Shown piece after piece: positions 10,695 through 18,943 of a stretch of DNA of 64,000 nt. Both the position numbers and the translations under genes were made by a program. The DNA comes from a virus: IMG/VR virus record IMGVR_UViG_3300033153_016035, positions 55,918 to 119,917 of that record, one strand, 5' to 3'. Numbering within the stretch: the first letter of the stretch is position 1; each line of letters starts with the position of its first letter. The notes under the pieces are model-generated. The model was not told the origin of the DNA. It saw only the letters and a list, made by a program, of their open reading frames with translations, and made no database searches.

Positions 10695-11600
10695 TTATCC
10701 CCACAGTGCTCCGCCAGCCTTAAGTAATTGTACAAGTGTCTCTACTGCATAGTCCCACATGGTCCATAAAATCTCACCAATAAAAGGGATGTACACCGTT
10801 ACCGATATTATTGTAGATATAAGAACCACGGTAGCCAGCCCATTAAAAATGGCGTCGAAGTCCTCTTTTGTCATCTCTTGATCTGTTCCCGCACGCAACA
10901 CAACCGTTTCCGGGGGTACCCCCGCATGATCCTTTTGGACATGCCAAGCCCATATCTGGTCACCTATCCAACCAACGCCGTGACGAAGCATGGGTAGATA
11001 CATGCGCTGCCAAAACCATCTAAACATGCGCATGACCATACCTACTGGGTATGTGACCACGTCCCACACCCCCTCATCGAGTTTAGGGGAATACGATTCA
11101 TCTTTCTTTTTAATCAACCGGCGGCGGACGTTCTCAACGTATTTCGGAATCTCTTTTGGGTTTTTAAACAAATGCTCCAAGGTTCCCTTAAACGTCGAGC
11201 TATTTCGGTCTATAAGGGATCTAAAAATCTTAATAAGGTTACGATAATAGTCCGTGTTTTCCATAAGGGGCGAGTCCGGGATAAGCTGGTCCCCAGACTT
11301 TAGACGATACCTGTCCTGAAGTGCCACGAACTGCATTTCCATTTCTTCACACAGCGGGTTTAGTGGAATAGACTCCTGGAGTACCCAGAAAGCTTCCTCC
11401 AATACTTCCTTATCCCGCTCAAATGACTCTTCAATCTTACACCGATCTAATACCGCGTTTTTCTTTTGGGCATAGGCCACATCCAGTCTCTGAAAAGCGG
11501 CCGGTGCACTATTACTTTCCGCATGAACTCGGCTGATCTGGCGCTGCCTCCAGTTATCCAAGAGGGATAGTTCTTCATAATAAAGTGCTAAGTCTGTCAT
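10695..11600 (-). CDS. Membrane-anchored virion-type protein, 301 aa
   Basis: The ATG at 11600 has GGGGAG upstream at workable spacing and overlaps the preceding stop by 4 bases, so it is preferred over the ATG at 11636. The N-terminal two thirds are helical and charged. The C-terminus has a strong hydrophobic region (about residues 245-275, VVLISTIISVTVYIPFIGEIL) followed by an amphipathic tail, indicating one or two C-terminal membrane segments. The neighbour at 11597-12310 is also membranous, so the two may act together. No family recognised. Confidence 0.8.
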   Translation of the reverse strand: MTDLALYYEELSLLDNWRQRQISRVHAESNSAPAAFQRLDVAYAQKKNAVLDRCKIEESFERDKEVLEEAFWVLQESIPLNPLCEEMEMQFVALQDRYRLKSGDQLIPDSPLMENTDYYRNLIKIFRSLIDRNSSTFKGTLEHLFKNPKEIPKYVENVRRRLIKKKDESYSPKLDEGVWDVVTYPVGMVMRMFRWFWQRMYLPMLRHGVGWIGDQIWAWHVQKDHAGVPPETVVLRAGTDQEMTKEDFDAIFNGLATVVLISTIISVTVYIPFIGEILWTMWDYAVETLVQLLKAGGALWG

Positions 11601-12310
11601 AAAGTAACACTCCCCACCTGCATACCCGGTATCCAAGCTTTAAAGTACTTCAGGTAGTTTATCGGTTGTGCCTCCTTCGGGTCCGTGGAGGTAATGAAAT
11701 CCAATAAACTTGTACTATTGTTCATAAGGGAGAAAAAATTTATTGTCTCTATCACAAAAAACAAGGAAAAACCCAAAACTACGGTGGTTGGTACAAACCA
11801 GGGAATAGTTACCGCTAATAGTTCGGTTATCGCGGGAACGTAGGCCGCTCCTAATGTGACCAACATGAGCCCCAGACCTATCCGACCAGCCGGGTGTTTA
11901 CCGAACCAACTGTCCATTACCCTCCCCAAAGCCCAAGAAAATGTCCCCCACACCCATTTTAGCGGTTGTCCAAGCCATTTCATGGTCCCCCATACATTAG
12001 ACCAGAACCCCTCAGTTAGAAGCATAGCGTCGGGGAGGTTGTAGTCCTCACGAACCTTCTTATCAAGTTGTTTTTGGATATCTTGTGCCAGCTTTTGGAG
12101 TCGTTTTTTAATGTCGCCAACCTTCACGTCTTTACCTTTAGCTTTAAGGTATGAGGCAATGAAGGCTTCTGAGCCTCCAGCCCCCGCCAAAGGTTTTAAG
12201 AACCGCTTTACCGTGTTTTCCACCGCCCGTTTTATACTACTCTCCGAGGCGGCTCCCCCGCCTTCTTCCAAATGTTTTTGATTCATCGCTTCCGCTATAG
12301 GGTAGTGCAT
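11597..12310 (-). CDS. Membrane protein with candidate LTE-G processing site, 237 aa
   Basis: ATG at 12310 overlaps the upstream stop (TAATG) and has GAGGTATTTGTA before it. A soluble helical N-terminus of about 95 residues leads to LLTEGFWSNVWGTMKW, an L-x-E-G site followed by a tryptophan-rich amphipathic stretch. Two hydrophobic segments follow (about residues 143-165 and 172-195). The L-x-E-G-(F/L)-(W/S) pattern recurs in the large proteins at 54771-57323 and elsewhere, which suggests proteolytic maturation. No family recognised; likely an internal or ejected virion protein. Confidence 0.8.
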   Translation of the reverse strand: MHYPIAEAMNQKHLEEGGGAASESSIKRAVENTVKRFLKPLAGAGGSEAFIASYLKAKGKDVKVGDIKKRLQKLAQDIQKQLDKKVREDYNLPDAMLLTEGFWSNVWGTMKWLGQPLKWVWGTFSWALGRVMDSWFGKHPAGRIGLGLMLVTLGAAYVPAITELLAVTIPWFVPTTVVLGFSLFFVIETINFFSLMNNSTSLLDFITSTDPKEAQPINYLKYFKAWIPGMQVGSVTL

Positions 12311-13293
12311 TACAAATACCTCACTTTACACCAATGATAGGACGCGTGGTCTAGTATGTGCTGGTAACTTATAATAACGGCGTCTTTTGTCGCCTTCAGC
12401 TCAACAGCTTCATCAACAATTACTAAAGTGTCCTGGGTAAATTGCCATTGACTTGGCGCTATCTGTTTTAATTTTCCCTCAGCTTCGAGTTCCTGTATGG
12501 GTATTTTGTAGAAATGGTCCCCGGTGATAGGGGGAAGAAAGTAATTTCCGGGTATTTCTTTTATGGGTTGAAATCGACCGCTTCGTAAAGATGTGGCTAG
12601 ATACTCTGTTACCGTGGGGATGGCTGCGACGGTTGCACCGGTTTTCGTATAAGCTTTTACATACAATACTGTTTGACTCCCTCCCCGGAACTGACTGCCG
12701 GTTTGAGTCTTGAAAACAATACCGTTAAATCCCGCAATCACCTGATCGTGTTTGACCCGCACAGTTAACTCATTAATGTCTAAGTAGATGCTTTCTACCG
12801 CCTGTGACCCCATCTTGGTAATCCCCGAACTGTCAACCCTTACGACGGACAGTTCCATTTTAGGATCCCAACCACCACCAACAGTCCAATGGGTAAGGAG
12901 CATTCCACCGACCCAGGCTACTATCTTTTGGGCCCCACGAAACCCCACCGCTATCTGGAAATGAAATTCATCAAGTCCGGATTGGAAGAATTTAAGAGGA
13001 TTTATAAATTGGACCCCAATATCTGCATTACTACCGGGCAAAAACCCTGGTGAACAAATTAGTCCATGATGGTCTACCTGTCCTCCCGGTGCCGATGTCG
13101 TTGTATAGTCAAATAGGGCGGTTGCGAAGGTATCTTCTGGCTGACGGTTAGCATAAAAGTGTGCGGAAGGTACAACCTCATCTAAAATCGAACTGGGGCC
13201 AACACCATCCCGTAGAATACCAAAACCAATGTCCTCTGGCAGAGGATCACCGTCTTGTAACTCCCGAAAGTCATATTCTAAAAGATGTGTCAT
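12310..13293 (-). CDS. Beta-rich hypothetical structural protein, 327 aa
   Basis: Frame directly upstream of the membrane protein gene, sharing a TAATG overlap. The sequence is rich in beta-prone, glycine- and aromatic-containing stretches (DFRELQDGDPLPEDIGFGIL; VAWVGGMLLTHWTVGGGWD), reminiscent of jelly-roll or lectin-like folds used in phage adsorption proteins. I see no catalytic motif, membrane segment or repeat. A baseplate, tail or head-decoration role is inference from composition and neighbourhood. Confidence 0.8.
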   Translation of the reverse strand: MTHLLEYDFRELQDGDPLPEDIGFGILRDGVGPSSILDEVVPSAHFYANRQPEDTFATALFDYTTTSAPGGQVDHHGLICSPGFLPGSNADIGVQFINPLKFFQSGLDEFHFQIAVGFRGAQKIVAWVGGMLLTHWTVGGGWDPKMELSVVRVDSSGITKMGSQAVESIYLDINELTVRVKHDQVIAGFNGIVFKTQTGSQFRGGSQTVLYVKAYTKTGATVAAIPTVTEYLATSLRSGRFQPIKEIPGNYFLPPITGDHFYKIPIQELEAEGKLKQIAPSQWQFTQDTLVIVDEAVELKATKDAVIISYQHILDHASYHWCKVRYL

Positions 13294-13297
13294 ATTA

Positions 13298-13831
13298 CTA
13301 CCCTGTTAAAACAAAGTTGTCATTTGACCATAAAAGATTTTCCAAAACCTCAAAAGTGTCAGGATTTAACGCGTACAGCAGTTCCAATGTGGGAACGTAA
13401 CCTCTTTTTAATAATCTTTCTGAAAATATTTCGTAGGGTTCTTGAACCCACGGAAACTTACCGTGTTTCTGTGCTCCGCGAAATCTGCCAAGGATCTTCT
13501 GAAAATTTGGGGAGTTCTCCACTCCCATATGTGTTAAAAGATTTTCTATAGAAGAAAATGGGGGCAATGCTTGTGATCGGGAACCTTCCAGTCTAACTTT
13601 GGTCCCCTTGGGCACCTCAATTGGGTACCACTCGTCCTCAGTGGGAACATAGTAATATAAGGTTAATGGCGCTTTTAAATACGCTAAAGAGCCGTATGAT
13701 CCTATAATCTTTAGCGCCTGCCCACGTGATATAAGTTGAAGGGACTTATCCCCCCCAACCCTTTCTTCCAACACGAAGACTGTGTGGGCACCAGGTGGCA
13801 TATATTCATCTGAAATTGTATTCAACCACAT
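13298..13831 (-). CDS. Hypothetical protein heading the left minus operon, 177 aa
   Basis: First gene of the minus-strand block that runs to position 1. ATG at 13831 is preceded by GGGGTAAGTAGG. Soluble mixed sequence without recognised motif. Upstream, a TTGACA hexamer on the minus strand (13888-13893) probably marks the operon promoter, but I find no well-spaced -10 box, so I do not list a promoter. Being first and followed by 12.5 kb of virion-type genes, it is probably a late structural protein. Confidence 0.78.
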   Translation of the reverse strand: MWLNTISDEYMPPGAHTVFVLEERVGGDKSLQLISRGQALKIIGSYGSLAYLKAPLTLYYYVPTEDEWYPIEVPKGTKVRLEGSRSQALPPFSSIENLLTHMGVENSPNFQKILGRFRGAQKHGKFPWVQEPYEIFSERLLKRGYVPTLELLYALNPDTFEVLENLLWSNDNFVLTG

Positions 13832-13991
13832 CCTACTTACCCCTTTATAACACCTATATTGTTTAAGATGGGGGCTATATTTGTCAAGCTTATTATTACC
13901 AGCACGTTATGGTTATTTACATTTTTATAGCCGTTTGCACTTGATCTCATGGCACAAGGGGAGGTTTAATACACAATAAACTAATTTATCA

Positions 13992-14020
13992 TTTACATAA
14001 AAAGGTAATGATGTTATAAT
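13992..14020 (+). promoter_or_regulatory. Sigma-70 promoter for the small HTH gene
   Basis: TTTACA at 13992-13997, 17-base spacer, TATAAT at 14015-14020. Transcription would start near 14027, about 26 bases before the HTH gene's ATG. It lies in the divergent region between the left minus block and the plus-strand region. Confidence 0.75.
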
Positions 14021-14052
14021 GCCTTCAGGCCGTTGTGTGGAAGGAGAATGAA

Positions 14053-14289
14053 ATGTACGTTGATTTCAAGGAGGCCGCAAAAGTACTGGGAGTCCATTAC
14101 AATACCATCAAACGATGGACGGATAAATTAAAAATCAAGACACCCTCTGCGCCTAAAAAACTAAAACACGTAACCCGTGAGGTAAAGATGGTGCCCTTTC
14201 GGGAGCTTGTAAGTAAACTTACAGATGCAAAAGTATTACCATTTAGTCAAGTAGAGTCTTCTAATAATATTCCGAGTACAAAGAAGTAA
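14053..14289 (+). CDS. Small helix-turn-helix (excisionase/MerR-like) protein, 78 aa
   Basis: I choose the ATG at 14053 because AAGGAG lies 6 bases upstream; the longer GTG start at 14035 would place that ribosome site inside the gene. Residues 1-30 read MYVDFKEAAKVLGVHYNTIKRWTDKL, a winged HTH of the HTH_17/MerR type used by excisionases and small phage regulators. The rest is short, basic and polar. It has its own promoter and lies between the divergent minus block and the giant RNA promoter, so a regulatory role at this junction is likely. Confidence 0.82.
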   Translation: MYVDFKEAAKVLGVHYNTIKRWTDKLKIKTPSAPKKLKHVTREVKMVPFRELVSKLTDAKVLPFSQVESSNNIPSTKK

Positions 14290-14404
14290 ACAGTTTGTAA
14301 ATTATTTAAAAAACTACCACTACAGTTAAAAATTCTACCCCCACAATGTCAACGAACTTCCCGCTGTAACCCCCGAATTTATTACATTTTATTTAATTTT
14401 TCCC

Positions 14405-14433
14405 TTGCATTTCCCGCATTTTTGTGGTATAAT
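14405..14433 (+). promoter_or_regulatory. Sigma-70 promoter for the giant non-coding RNA
   Basis: TTGCAT at 14405-14410, 17-base spacer, perfect TATAAT at 14428-14433. Transcription would begin near 14440, exactly where dense hairpin structure begins. No gene with a ribosome site follows for almost 1.9 kb. Confidence 0.8.
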
Positions 14434-14439
14434 ATAGGT

Positions 14440-15391
14440 AGAAAAGGGGAAAGTTCCCCTTCATCTTAGAGATGGATTTCATCCATCTCCCTCCTAGATG
14501 TCCCGCACCTCCGAAAGAGCCGAGTGGGAAACTCAAGTGGGTTTCTTCGGTGGTTGTGGGTGAGACTTTTGTCGAAAGAGCTAGATGCCGCCCTTTAACG
14601 GGGCTACAGCTCATTAGAGGCATCAACCCGCACAAGTCGCGCATACATGCGCGGATCTGGAAGGACTCCCTGCCGTGGTTTAAATGGCACAGGTGAGGGC
14701 TTCCAGGTATCACAGGCTTAAAACAATCAGGAAACTACCAACCACAAGCCACTTTCTGGTTGACCGCTGACCCAAGAGGAACATTCTCCAGCGGTGCTAA
14801 TCCCAGTCCATCGTGACTGGGTGTGTCCCCGAAAGGGGATTCTGACCGGGGCATTTCACCATGCCCCTTGACCCCACAGCTTCCTCCTAACACGAGGAGC
14901 GGGGAAAGGTCTATTTGCGAGAACCCCACGGAGTCATCTGTGGGCCGAAAAGGATATACGACGTTGACCCTTAGGGGTCGGGGATTGGAGAGTCCCCTGT
15001 GAAGTCGTGAAGTGGTCGCGGGGCGCAACCGCCAGTTAACCCAACCCACACTTGGGGGCCGCTGGTTCTGAAAAGAGGTAAGGGACGTTTCGGGGGGAGA
15101 TGGTATGAAAAAAATTGATAAGACAGGTGGTAGCGATTACTGCTCACCCCATAAATTCTAAAGACCTAAGCGTCCACTGCGGACAAGCTGAAGAAAACAA
15201 AGGTAGCCACAGAGATGGCACCAGAAACGAGGTAAGCTTGAAAGTGTTGGCAGCCTGAGGAACTTACCCATCTAAAGTTTAACCCCTGCTTGCAGGAAGA
15301 AGACTTTTAATGGGACTTGGGGTCGAGTGGTAATTACTACCGCCGACAAATACACCCTGCATGGCAATAAACCATGTGGGGTTTTTATTTT
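14440..15391 (+). ncRNA. Ornate non-coding RNA of about 950 nt (GOLLD/ROOL-like candidate)
   Basis: The stretch runs from a consensus promoter to an intrinsic terminator and holds no convincing gene. It is packed with hairpins: 14444-14460 (7 bp), 14469-14489 (9 bp, loop TTC), CGCGCA-TACA-TGCGCG near 14638, ACCGCTG/CAGCGGT and CCCAGTC/GACTGGG (7 bp each) around 14763-14822, TCCCC-GAAA-GGGGA (GNRA loop) near 14826, GGGGCAT/ATGCCCC (7 bp) near 14850, GACCC-TTAG-GGGTC near 14966, and a nested CCCAT/AAAGT/CCTGC hairpin at 15265-15315. Size, phage setting and ornate folding match the known giant phage RNA classes GOLLD and ROOL, but I cannot confirm membership by eye; it may be a new class. Confidence 0.72.
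15355..15391 (+). terminator. Intrinsic terminator of the giant RNA
   Basis: Ten-pair stem (15355-15364 with 15372-15381, including two G-U pairs), 7-base loop, then GTTTTTATTTT. It ends the transcript begun at about 14440. Confidence 0.85.
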
Positions 15392-15393
15392 AA

Positions 15394-16290
15394 CAAAGAC
15401 CGAGCCCGGTGGCCCGCACTTTTGTGCGGTCATGAATCCTTGCTTTCCCTTGTGGTGGCATAGCGAACCGGAAGTTAAATCTTCTGGGGTTCAACTCCCT
15501 GATTGGTCTTCAAAATTCAACAAGTAGTAACGGGATAAGGGTAAACATCAACCTGTTACGTGACCGTGCCCCTGACGGCCTTAGTACCCTGGACCGGGTG
15601 AAAGCCCCAGATACTTACCGGTTTCTCATGGCCTTGAGACGTTATCAGGGTCGGCATTCCGACGGTGGCATAAAGAATGGGAACTTCGCCACCCGCTGGT
15701 TGGGACTTAGATGTCCTTGGAAAAACTACAGGAAGTAATGTTCTTCGTAGCTGTCCTGGGCGTCCTAAAGGGTTTAACGGTTACTTGCACCCAAGTTATC
15801 CCTCGCTTCGGCCTAAAAACATAAAATGTGCTCGCGGTATTGTGGGAGGCACGCTTACCTCAGATTGTTTAACGACGGTCGACGGTGGGTAAGTTTAGGT
15901 TAGAGTCCTAAAATATCTGCACAACGCGGAATAACAAATCCGCAAGCTTGCCCCGAGGAAGCTAAAAAAATTAAATAACAACAATTTTATATGTCGGCGT
16001 TGGTAGAGTGGCTACTACGTAGGTTCAACCCCTAAAACGTCAACAAAACTTTGTGGGGCTAAGGCCCCGGTCCAGTATAATCTGTGTTAGAAAAGAGTTG
16101 AAACTGGACATCGACTAACACAAACTGCTTACCCCATCGGGAAAAGCGAGGTGGGGAGTTCTAACGAACTAATCGCCGTCAACTCCGGCGAGGAAGATGG
16201 GGAAGCGTCAAAATCTTTAAACGATCCTGGTAGGGTAAAACCTACCGGGGTCATCATCTATTCTATTTCGTAACTATCACAGGGGGCCTG
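15394..16290 (+). ncRNA. Second structured non-coding stretch with an H-type pseudoknot
   Basis: About 900 bases without a credible gene. Hairpins include CCGCAC-TTTT-GTGCGG (about 15413), GTCGG-CATT-CCGAC (about 15651), GGTGGC/GCCACC, GCGGA/TCCGC (about 15936), GGGGC-TAAG-GCCCC (about 16056), AGTTC-TAAC-GAACT and CGCCG/CGGCG. A clear pseudoknot pairs 16070-16076 with 16103-16109 and 16083-16090 with 16115-16122. tRNA T-arm-like motifs (GGGTTCAACTCCC at about 15487; AGGTTCAACCCCT at about 16021) occur, yet no canonical tRNA can be folded around them. I see no separate promoter, so it may be read through from upstream. It could be one RNA or several. Confidence 0.5.
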
Positions 16291-16311
16291 AGTGCCCCCG
16301 AGGAGTTTAAA

Positions 16312-16584
16312 ATGAAGACTATAGTATTACAAAGAGTCCCCGATGGGTATCGGGGAGATTTGGACTGTCTAGCGGTGGTAACGCCGCATAAAGAAATTGG
16401 CTGCACCCATAGTGGGCACGGCCACGACTATAAAGTCCACATCGTCATCGACGAAACCGTCGCAGGGACGTTGTTCCGTGAACACGGGAATAATGGGGGT
16501 GGAAAACCTGCCTGTGATACCTTCTATCCAGCGGAAGGTTGGAAGGTTGAGTATGACGATTACGACGACGATGACGACGACTAA
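16312..16584 (+). CDS. Small protein with poly-aspartate tail, 90 aa
   Basis: ATG preceded by GAGGAGTTTAAA, and a stable hairpin directly upstream of that ribosome site. The middle has a His/Cys-containing stretch (CTHSGHGHDYKVH, residues 31-43) and the last 12 residues are almost all aspartate with tyrosine. The acidic tail resembles DNA-mimic or metal-binding tails, but I recognise no family. It is embedded between the second and third structured RNA stretches. Confidence 0.72.
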   Translation: MKTIVLQRVPDGYRGDLDCLAVVTPHKEIGCTHSGHGHDYKVHIVIDETVAGTLFREHGNNGGGKPACDTFYPAEGWKVEYDDYDDDDDD

Positions 16585-16677
16585 AATTAACCCCAGGTGG
16601 GCTAGAAGCCCACTTGGGATATCATCTATTCCATTTTTTAACTATTACAGGGGCCTGAGTGCCCCGAGGAGTTTAAA

Positions 16678-16971
16678 ATGAAAAAAGATAATAAAAAAAA
16701 CCAACTCCTGCGCTCCTTCGCGCAGGCGGCCAATTTTCCCTTTGCCGAAGCACGAAAAAGAGCGTATTGGTGGGGAATCCCCCACTACTTCTTGGGGGAA
16801 GAGCCAAACGGTTCCCGGTGGTGGGTAGAACTCGATTTTACAAAAAACGAGTACCGCATCGTCGTCTGGGAAGGGCGGGAGTGGACCAAAGCCGTAAGAA
16901 CCGAAGGCTCGAAGTTGACCAAACGCCTGGTCCGCGTAACCAGGTGTCTAAGAGGCTGGAAACAAAAATAA
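16678..16971 (+). CDS. Small basic hypothetical protein, 97 aa
   Basis: Its leader is nearly identical to that of the gene at 16312 (hairpin, then GAGGAGTTTAAAATG), suggesting duplication of a regulatory cassette. The product is rich in Lys, Arg and Trp (KRAYWWGIPHYF; RWWVELDF) and strongly basic at the C-terminus, consistent with nucleic-acid binding, but no known fold is recognised. Confidence 0.72.
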   Translation: MKKDNKKNQLLRSFAQAANFPFAEARKRAYWWGIPHYFLGEEPNGSRWWVELDFTKNEYRIVVWEGREWTKAVRTEGSKLTKRLVRVTRCLRGWKQK

Positions 16972-16984
16972 ACCCAACCCCAGG

Positions 16985-17432
16985 TAGGCTAGAAACCTGC
17001 TTGGGGTATTATAAAACGTGGGTGTTGGAAAGCATCTTTACAAGGTGCCCTCCACCGCCCACCCAGCCGGGCCGGATTAACCCCTATCCCGGTTACTAAA
17101 CGGACTTTGCCTACAGTCCAACAACTAAAGTAGGCGCCTTGCCGAGGACGGTATAACTCCCTTTCGGGCCCACCTGATTAACGCCACCGTGCGAGGGGAA
17201 CGGGTTCAACTCCCGTGGCAACACCAATATGTGGTTTCCAATGACCACGTTCATGACAGGACACTGTTGACGTACAACTGCCATTTGGCGGCGGGCGTCG
17301 AGTGTCCGTTGCCCGCCAGCAGTGCCATTGCATGTTTAACTCTGGGAGTCGCGACCTTAGAGTTAAAACCCAATTGGAGAAAAAGCCCGCAAACACACCC
17401 CAACCCTGGAGTGCGTTTGCGGGCTTTTTTTA
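16985..17432 (+). ncRNA. Third structured non-coding stretch with pseudoknot and terminator
   Basis: No credible gene lies between 16972 and 17548. Visible structure: GCCTAC/GTAGGC (about 17109-17136), a T-arm-like hairpin ACGGG-TTCAACT-CCCGT (17203-17219), GTGGT/ACCAC (17231-17248), an H-type pseudoknot (17259-17265 with 17301-17307; 17290-17296 with 17311-17317), a 9-bp stem (17335-17343 with 17359-17367), then an intrinsic terminator. GGTGTTG near 17019 can pair with CAACACC near 17219, which would close a domain of about 210 nt. The T-arm and the ACACCA after it resemble the 3' end of tRNA or tmRNA, but I cannot complete either fold. Exact ends are unknown. Confidence 0.5.
17385..17432 (+). 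terminator. Intrinsic terminator closing the third RNA
   Basis: GCCCGCAAAC (17385-17394) pairs with GTTTGCGGGC (17415-17424), preceded by an A-run and followed by TTTTTTTATTT. Confidence 0.85.
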
Positions 17433-17485
17433 TTTCAAATTTTTACGTTTGTGGGGTAATTGCCTACAGGCGTAATTATATTTCA

Positions 17486-17532
17486 GCCCGCAATATCCTT
17501 TCTACGAGAGGGGATGTTGCGGGCTTTTTTTT
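17486..17532 (+). terminator. Second intrinsic terminator in tandem
   Basis: GCCCGCAATATCC pairs with GGATGTTGCGGGC, followed by eight T. It repeats the GCCCGCAA/TTGCGGGC core of the terminator 100 bases upstream and lies only 17 bases before the next ATG, so it may act as an attenuator for the gene at 17549. Confidence 0.75.
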
Positions 17533-17548
17533 AATTTAAGGAGAAATC

Positions 17549-17842
17549 ATGTCTCGAAACAAAAAAAATAATATGACCCAACCCCAACCCCAACCCCAAC
17601 CCCAATTCACTCCCGCCACCCAAATGAACAGTCTCCCGGCACCAGCCGAGGAGATGGTAAGTAGGACCATCGGGGAGTTGATCCAGGAATCAGTCGAAAG
17701 GAACCTGGACTTTTCAGGGTGTATACGGCAGGCCGACAAAGAGCTTGACGTCTCGTACACCCCACCCAAAGATGAGGAGGGGTCGGTGAAAAAAAGGGAG
17801 TTTCAATTGAGGTTCCGCGACAACAAGAGAATCTCAGACTAG
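17549..17842 (+). CDS. Hypothetical protein with PQ repeat, 97 aa
   Basis: ATG preceded by AAGGAG at 5-base spacing. Residues 10-19 are a proline-glutamine repeat encoded by tandem CCCAAC units (about 17578-17606), a likely length-variable microsatellite. The remainder is helical and charged with no recognised motif. First gene after the tandem terminators, so its expression may depend on read-through. Confidence 0.72.
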   Translation: MSRNKKNNMTQPQPQPQPQFTPATQMNSLPAPAEEMVSRTIGELIQESVERNLDFSGCIRQADKELDVSYTPPKDEEGSVKKREFQLRFRDNKRISD

Positions 17843-17920
17843 CCTATTCCGGGGGTGGCTCCCCCGGCTCCTTACCATGTTTTTTTAAACCCTGTAACTT
17901 TTAAGAAAAGGAGGTCTACC

Positions 17921-18943
17921 ATGATTATCATGCAAGACCAAGTTCAGAATTTTCAGGATATAAACACGTTACATGAGCACGTAGAAGCTCAGGATGTCAG
18001 CGAAAGGATCGGAACGGTAAAGCTCCAAGATATGGAGCTATGGCCGAACTCCCTGCGAGTCAGGGATGAACACTACGCGTTGACCCGGACAGGCGTCAAC
18101 GACGCTCTATCCCTGGCACATTTCCCTCAGGGAGCCTTCATTAAGGTCGAAGAGGAGAAACAAGGCGATATCGACTTGGGGTTGTGTACATACACCAACT
18201 CCTTCTATAACCATGCCTCTTGCAAAAATAAGAGGCGCAAGATAATAACCCGCGCCACCACCGAAAACGAAAAGGAGGCGACTGGCCTTGAAAGGGCTGT
18301 CATCGGCATCCCGAGTGAGCAATACTATTTGTTTTCTCACGCCGAGGCGCTTGATAAAATCAAGGCCCCGGTTTCCACTCTCCAGGTAAAAAGGGCGCGG
18401 GTGACACCGCACTTAATGGAAATATGTGTGGTGGACGACCGCTTCAAAGCCCAAGCGGGCGCGGTTGGAGACATAGTAGAGATTGGGGTTAAAATCCTCA
18501 ACTCACAAACCCGAGCAAGGAAGCTCCAATTTGGAGCCTTCACATGGCGGCTTTGGTGTACAAATGGCTGCTCCGCAGCCAGCGAAGCGTTTTCGTTTGG
18601 ATTTGTCCACCGGCAGGGAATAACGGCCATCAATGGCCAGATAGAGCCAGGCATTAGAGACCTAATTGAGAAGACGGAAGTCTTCACAAAGGGTCTTCCG
18701 CGTCTGGCAGAAATGCCTGCCGACGACAAGTTCATCCGGCGGATCGAGCCTCGGCTCGTCCAAGGGATGAAAACAGCACCGGCGCAACTGTACACCGAGG
18801 GTCTCCGGGAAAACCGGCAAAACCGGTTGGATGTTTGGAACTACGTCACCGAGTACGCACACAAACATACCGGGGGCGACGTCAACAAACAGCAAACCCT
18901 GGAGAACCTTGGGTTCTCCATCCTGGAGATGTCCATAAATTAA
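17921..18943 (+). CDS. DUF932 phage/plasmid-like protein, 340 aa
   Basis: The start at 17921 is chosen because AAAAGGAGG lies 6 bases upstream; the frame is open to 17855 but lacks a ribosome site there and would include an upstream hairpin. The length and the central FGAFTWRLWCTNGCSAASEAF block match the DUF932 family (phage/plasmid-like protein), widespread on phages and plasmids with no firmly established function. Flanked by a GC hairpin upstream and a strong terminator downstream, so it may be a single-gene unit. Confidence 0.85.
   Translation: MIIMQDQVQNFQDINTLHEHVEAQDVSERIGTVKLQDMELWPNSLRVRDEHYALTRTGVNDALSLAHFPQGAFIKVEEEKQGDIDLGLCTYTNSFYNHASCKNKRRKIITRATTENEKEATGLERAVIGIPSEQYYLFSHAEALDKIKAPVSTLQVKRARVTPHLMEICVVDDRFKAQAGAVGDIVEIGVKILNSQTRARKLQFGAFTWRLWCTNGCSAASEAFSFGFVHRQGITAINGQIEPGIRDLIEKTEVFTKGLPRLAEMPADDKFIRRIEPRLVQGMKTAPAQLYTEGLRENRQNRLDVWNYVTEYAHKHTGGDVNKQQTLENLGFSILEMSIN

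Noticed and set aside
15398-15509. Possible tRNA around the T-arm GGGGTTCAACTCCC with acceptor GACCGAG/TTGGTC
   Set aside because: The span is 112 nt and no 7-base anticodon loop can be formed (the best hairpin has a 6- or 8-base loop); described only as a T-arm-like motif.
14393-15900. Short frames on both strands across the giant RNA (for example 14472-14696 and 14735-15049)
   Set aside because: None has a ribosome site or protein-like composition; the DNA is explained by RNA stems.
17015-17230. Possible tmRNA or intron-bearing tRNA ending ...CAACACCA
   Set aside because: GGTGTTG/CAACACC can pair and the T-arm is perfect, but no D-arm, tag frame or conserved tmRNA 5' sequence is present, and the T-arm-acceptor junction has two extra bases.
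17578-17606. CCCAAC tandem repeats as a telomere-like or CRISPR-like repeat
   Set aside because: Only a few units inside a coding frame (Pro-Gln repeat); no spacers. No CRISPR array was seen anywhere in the window.
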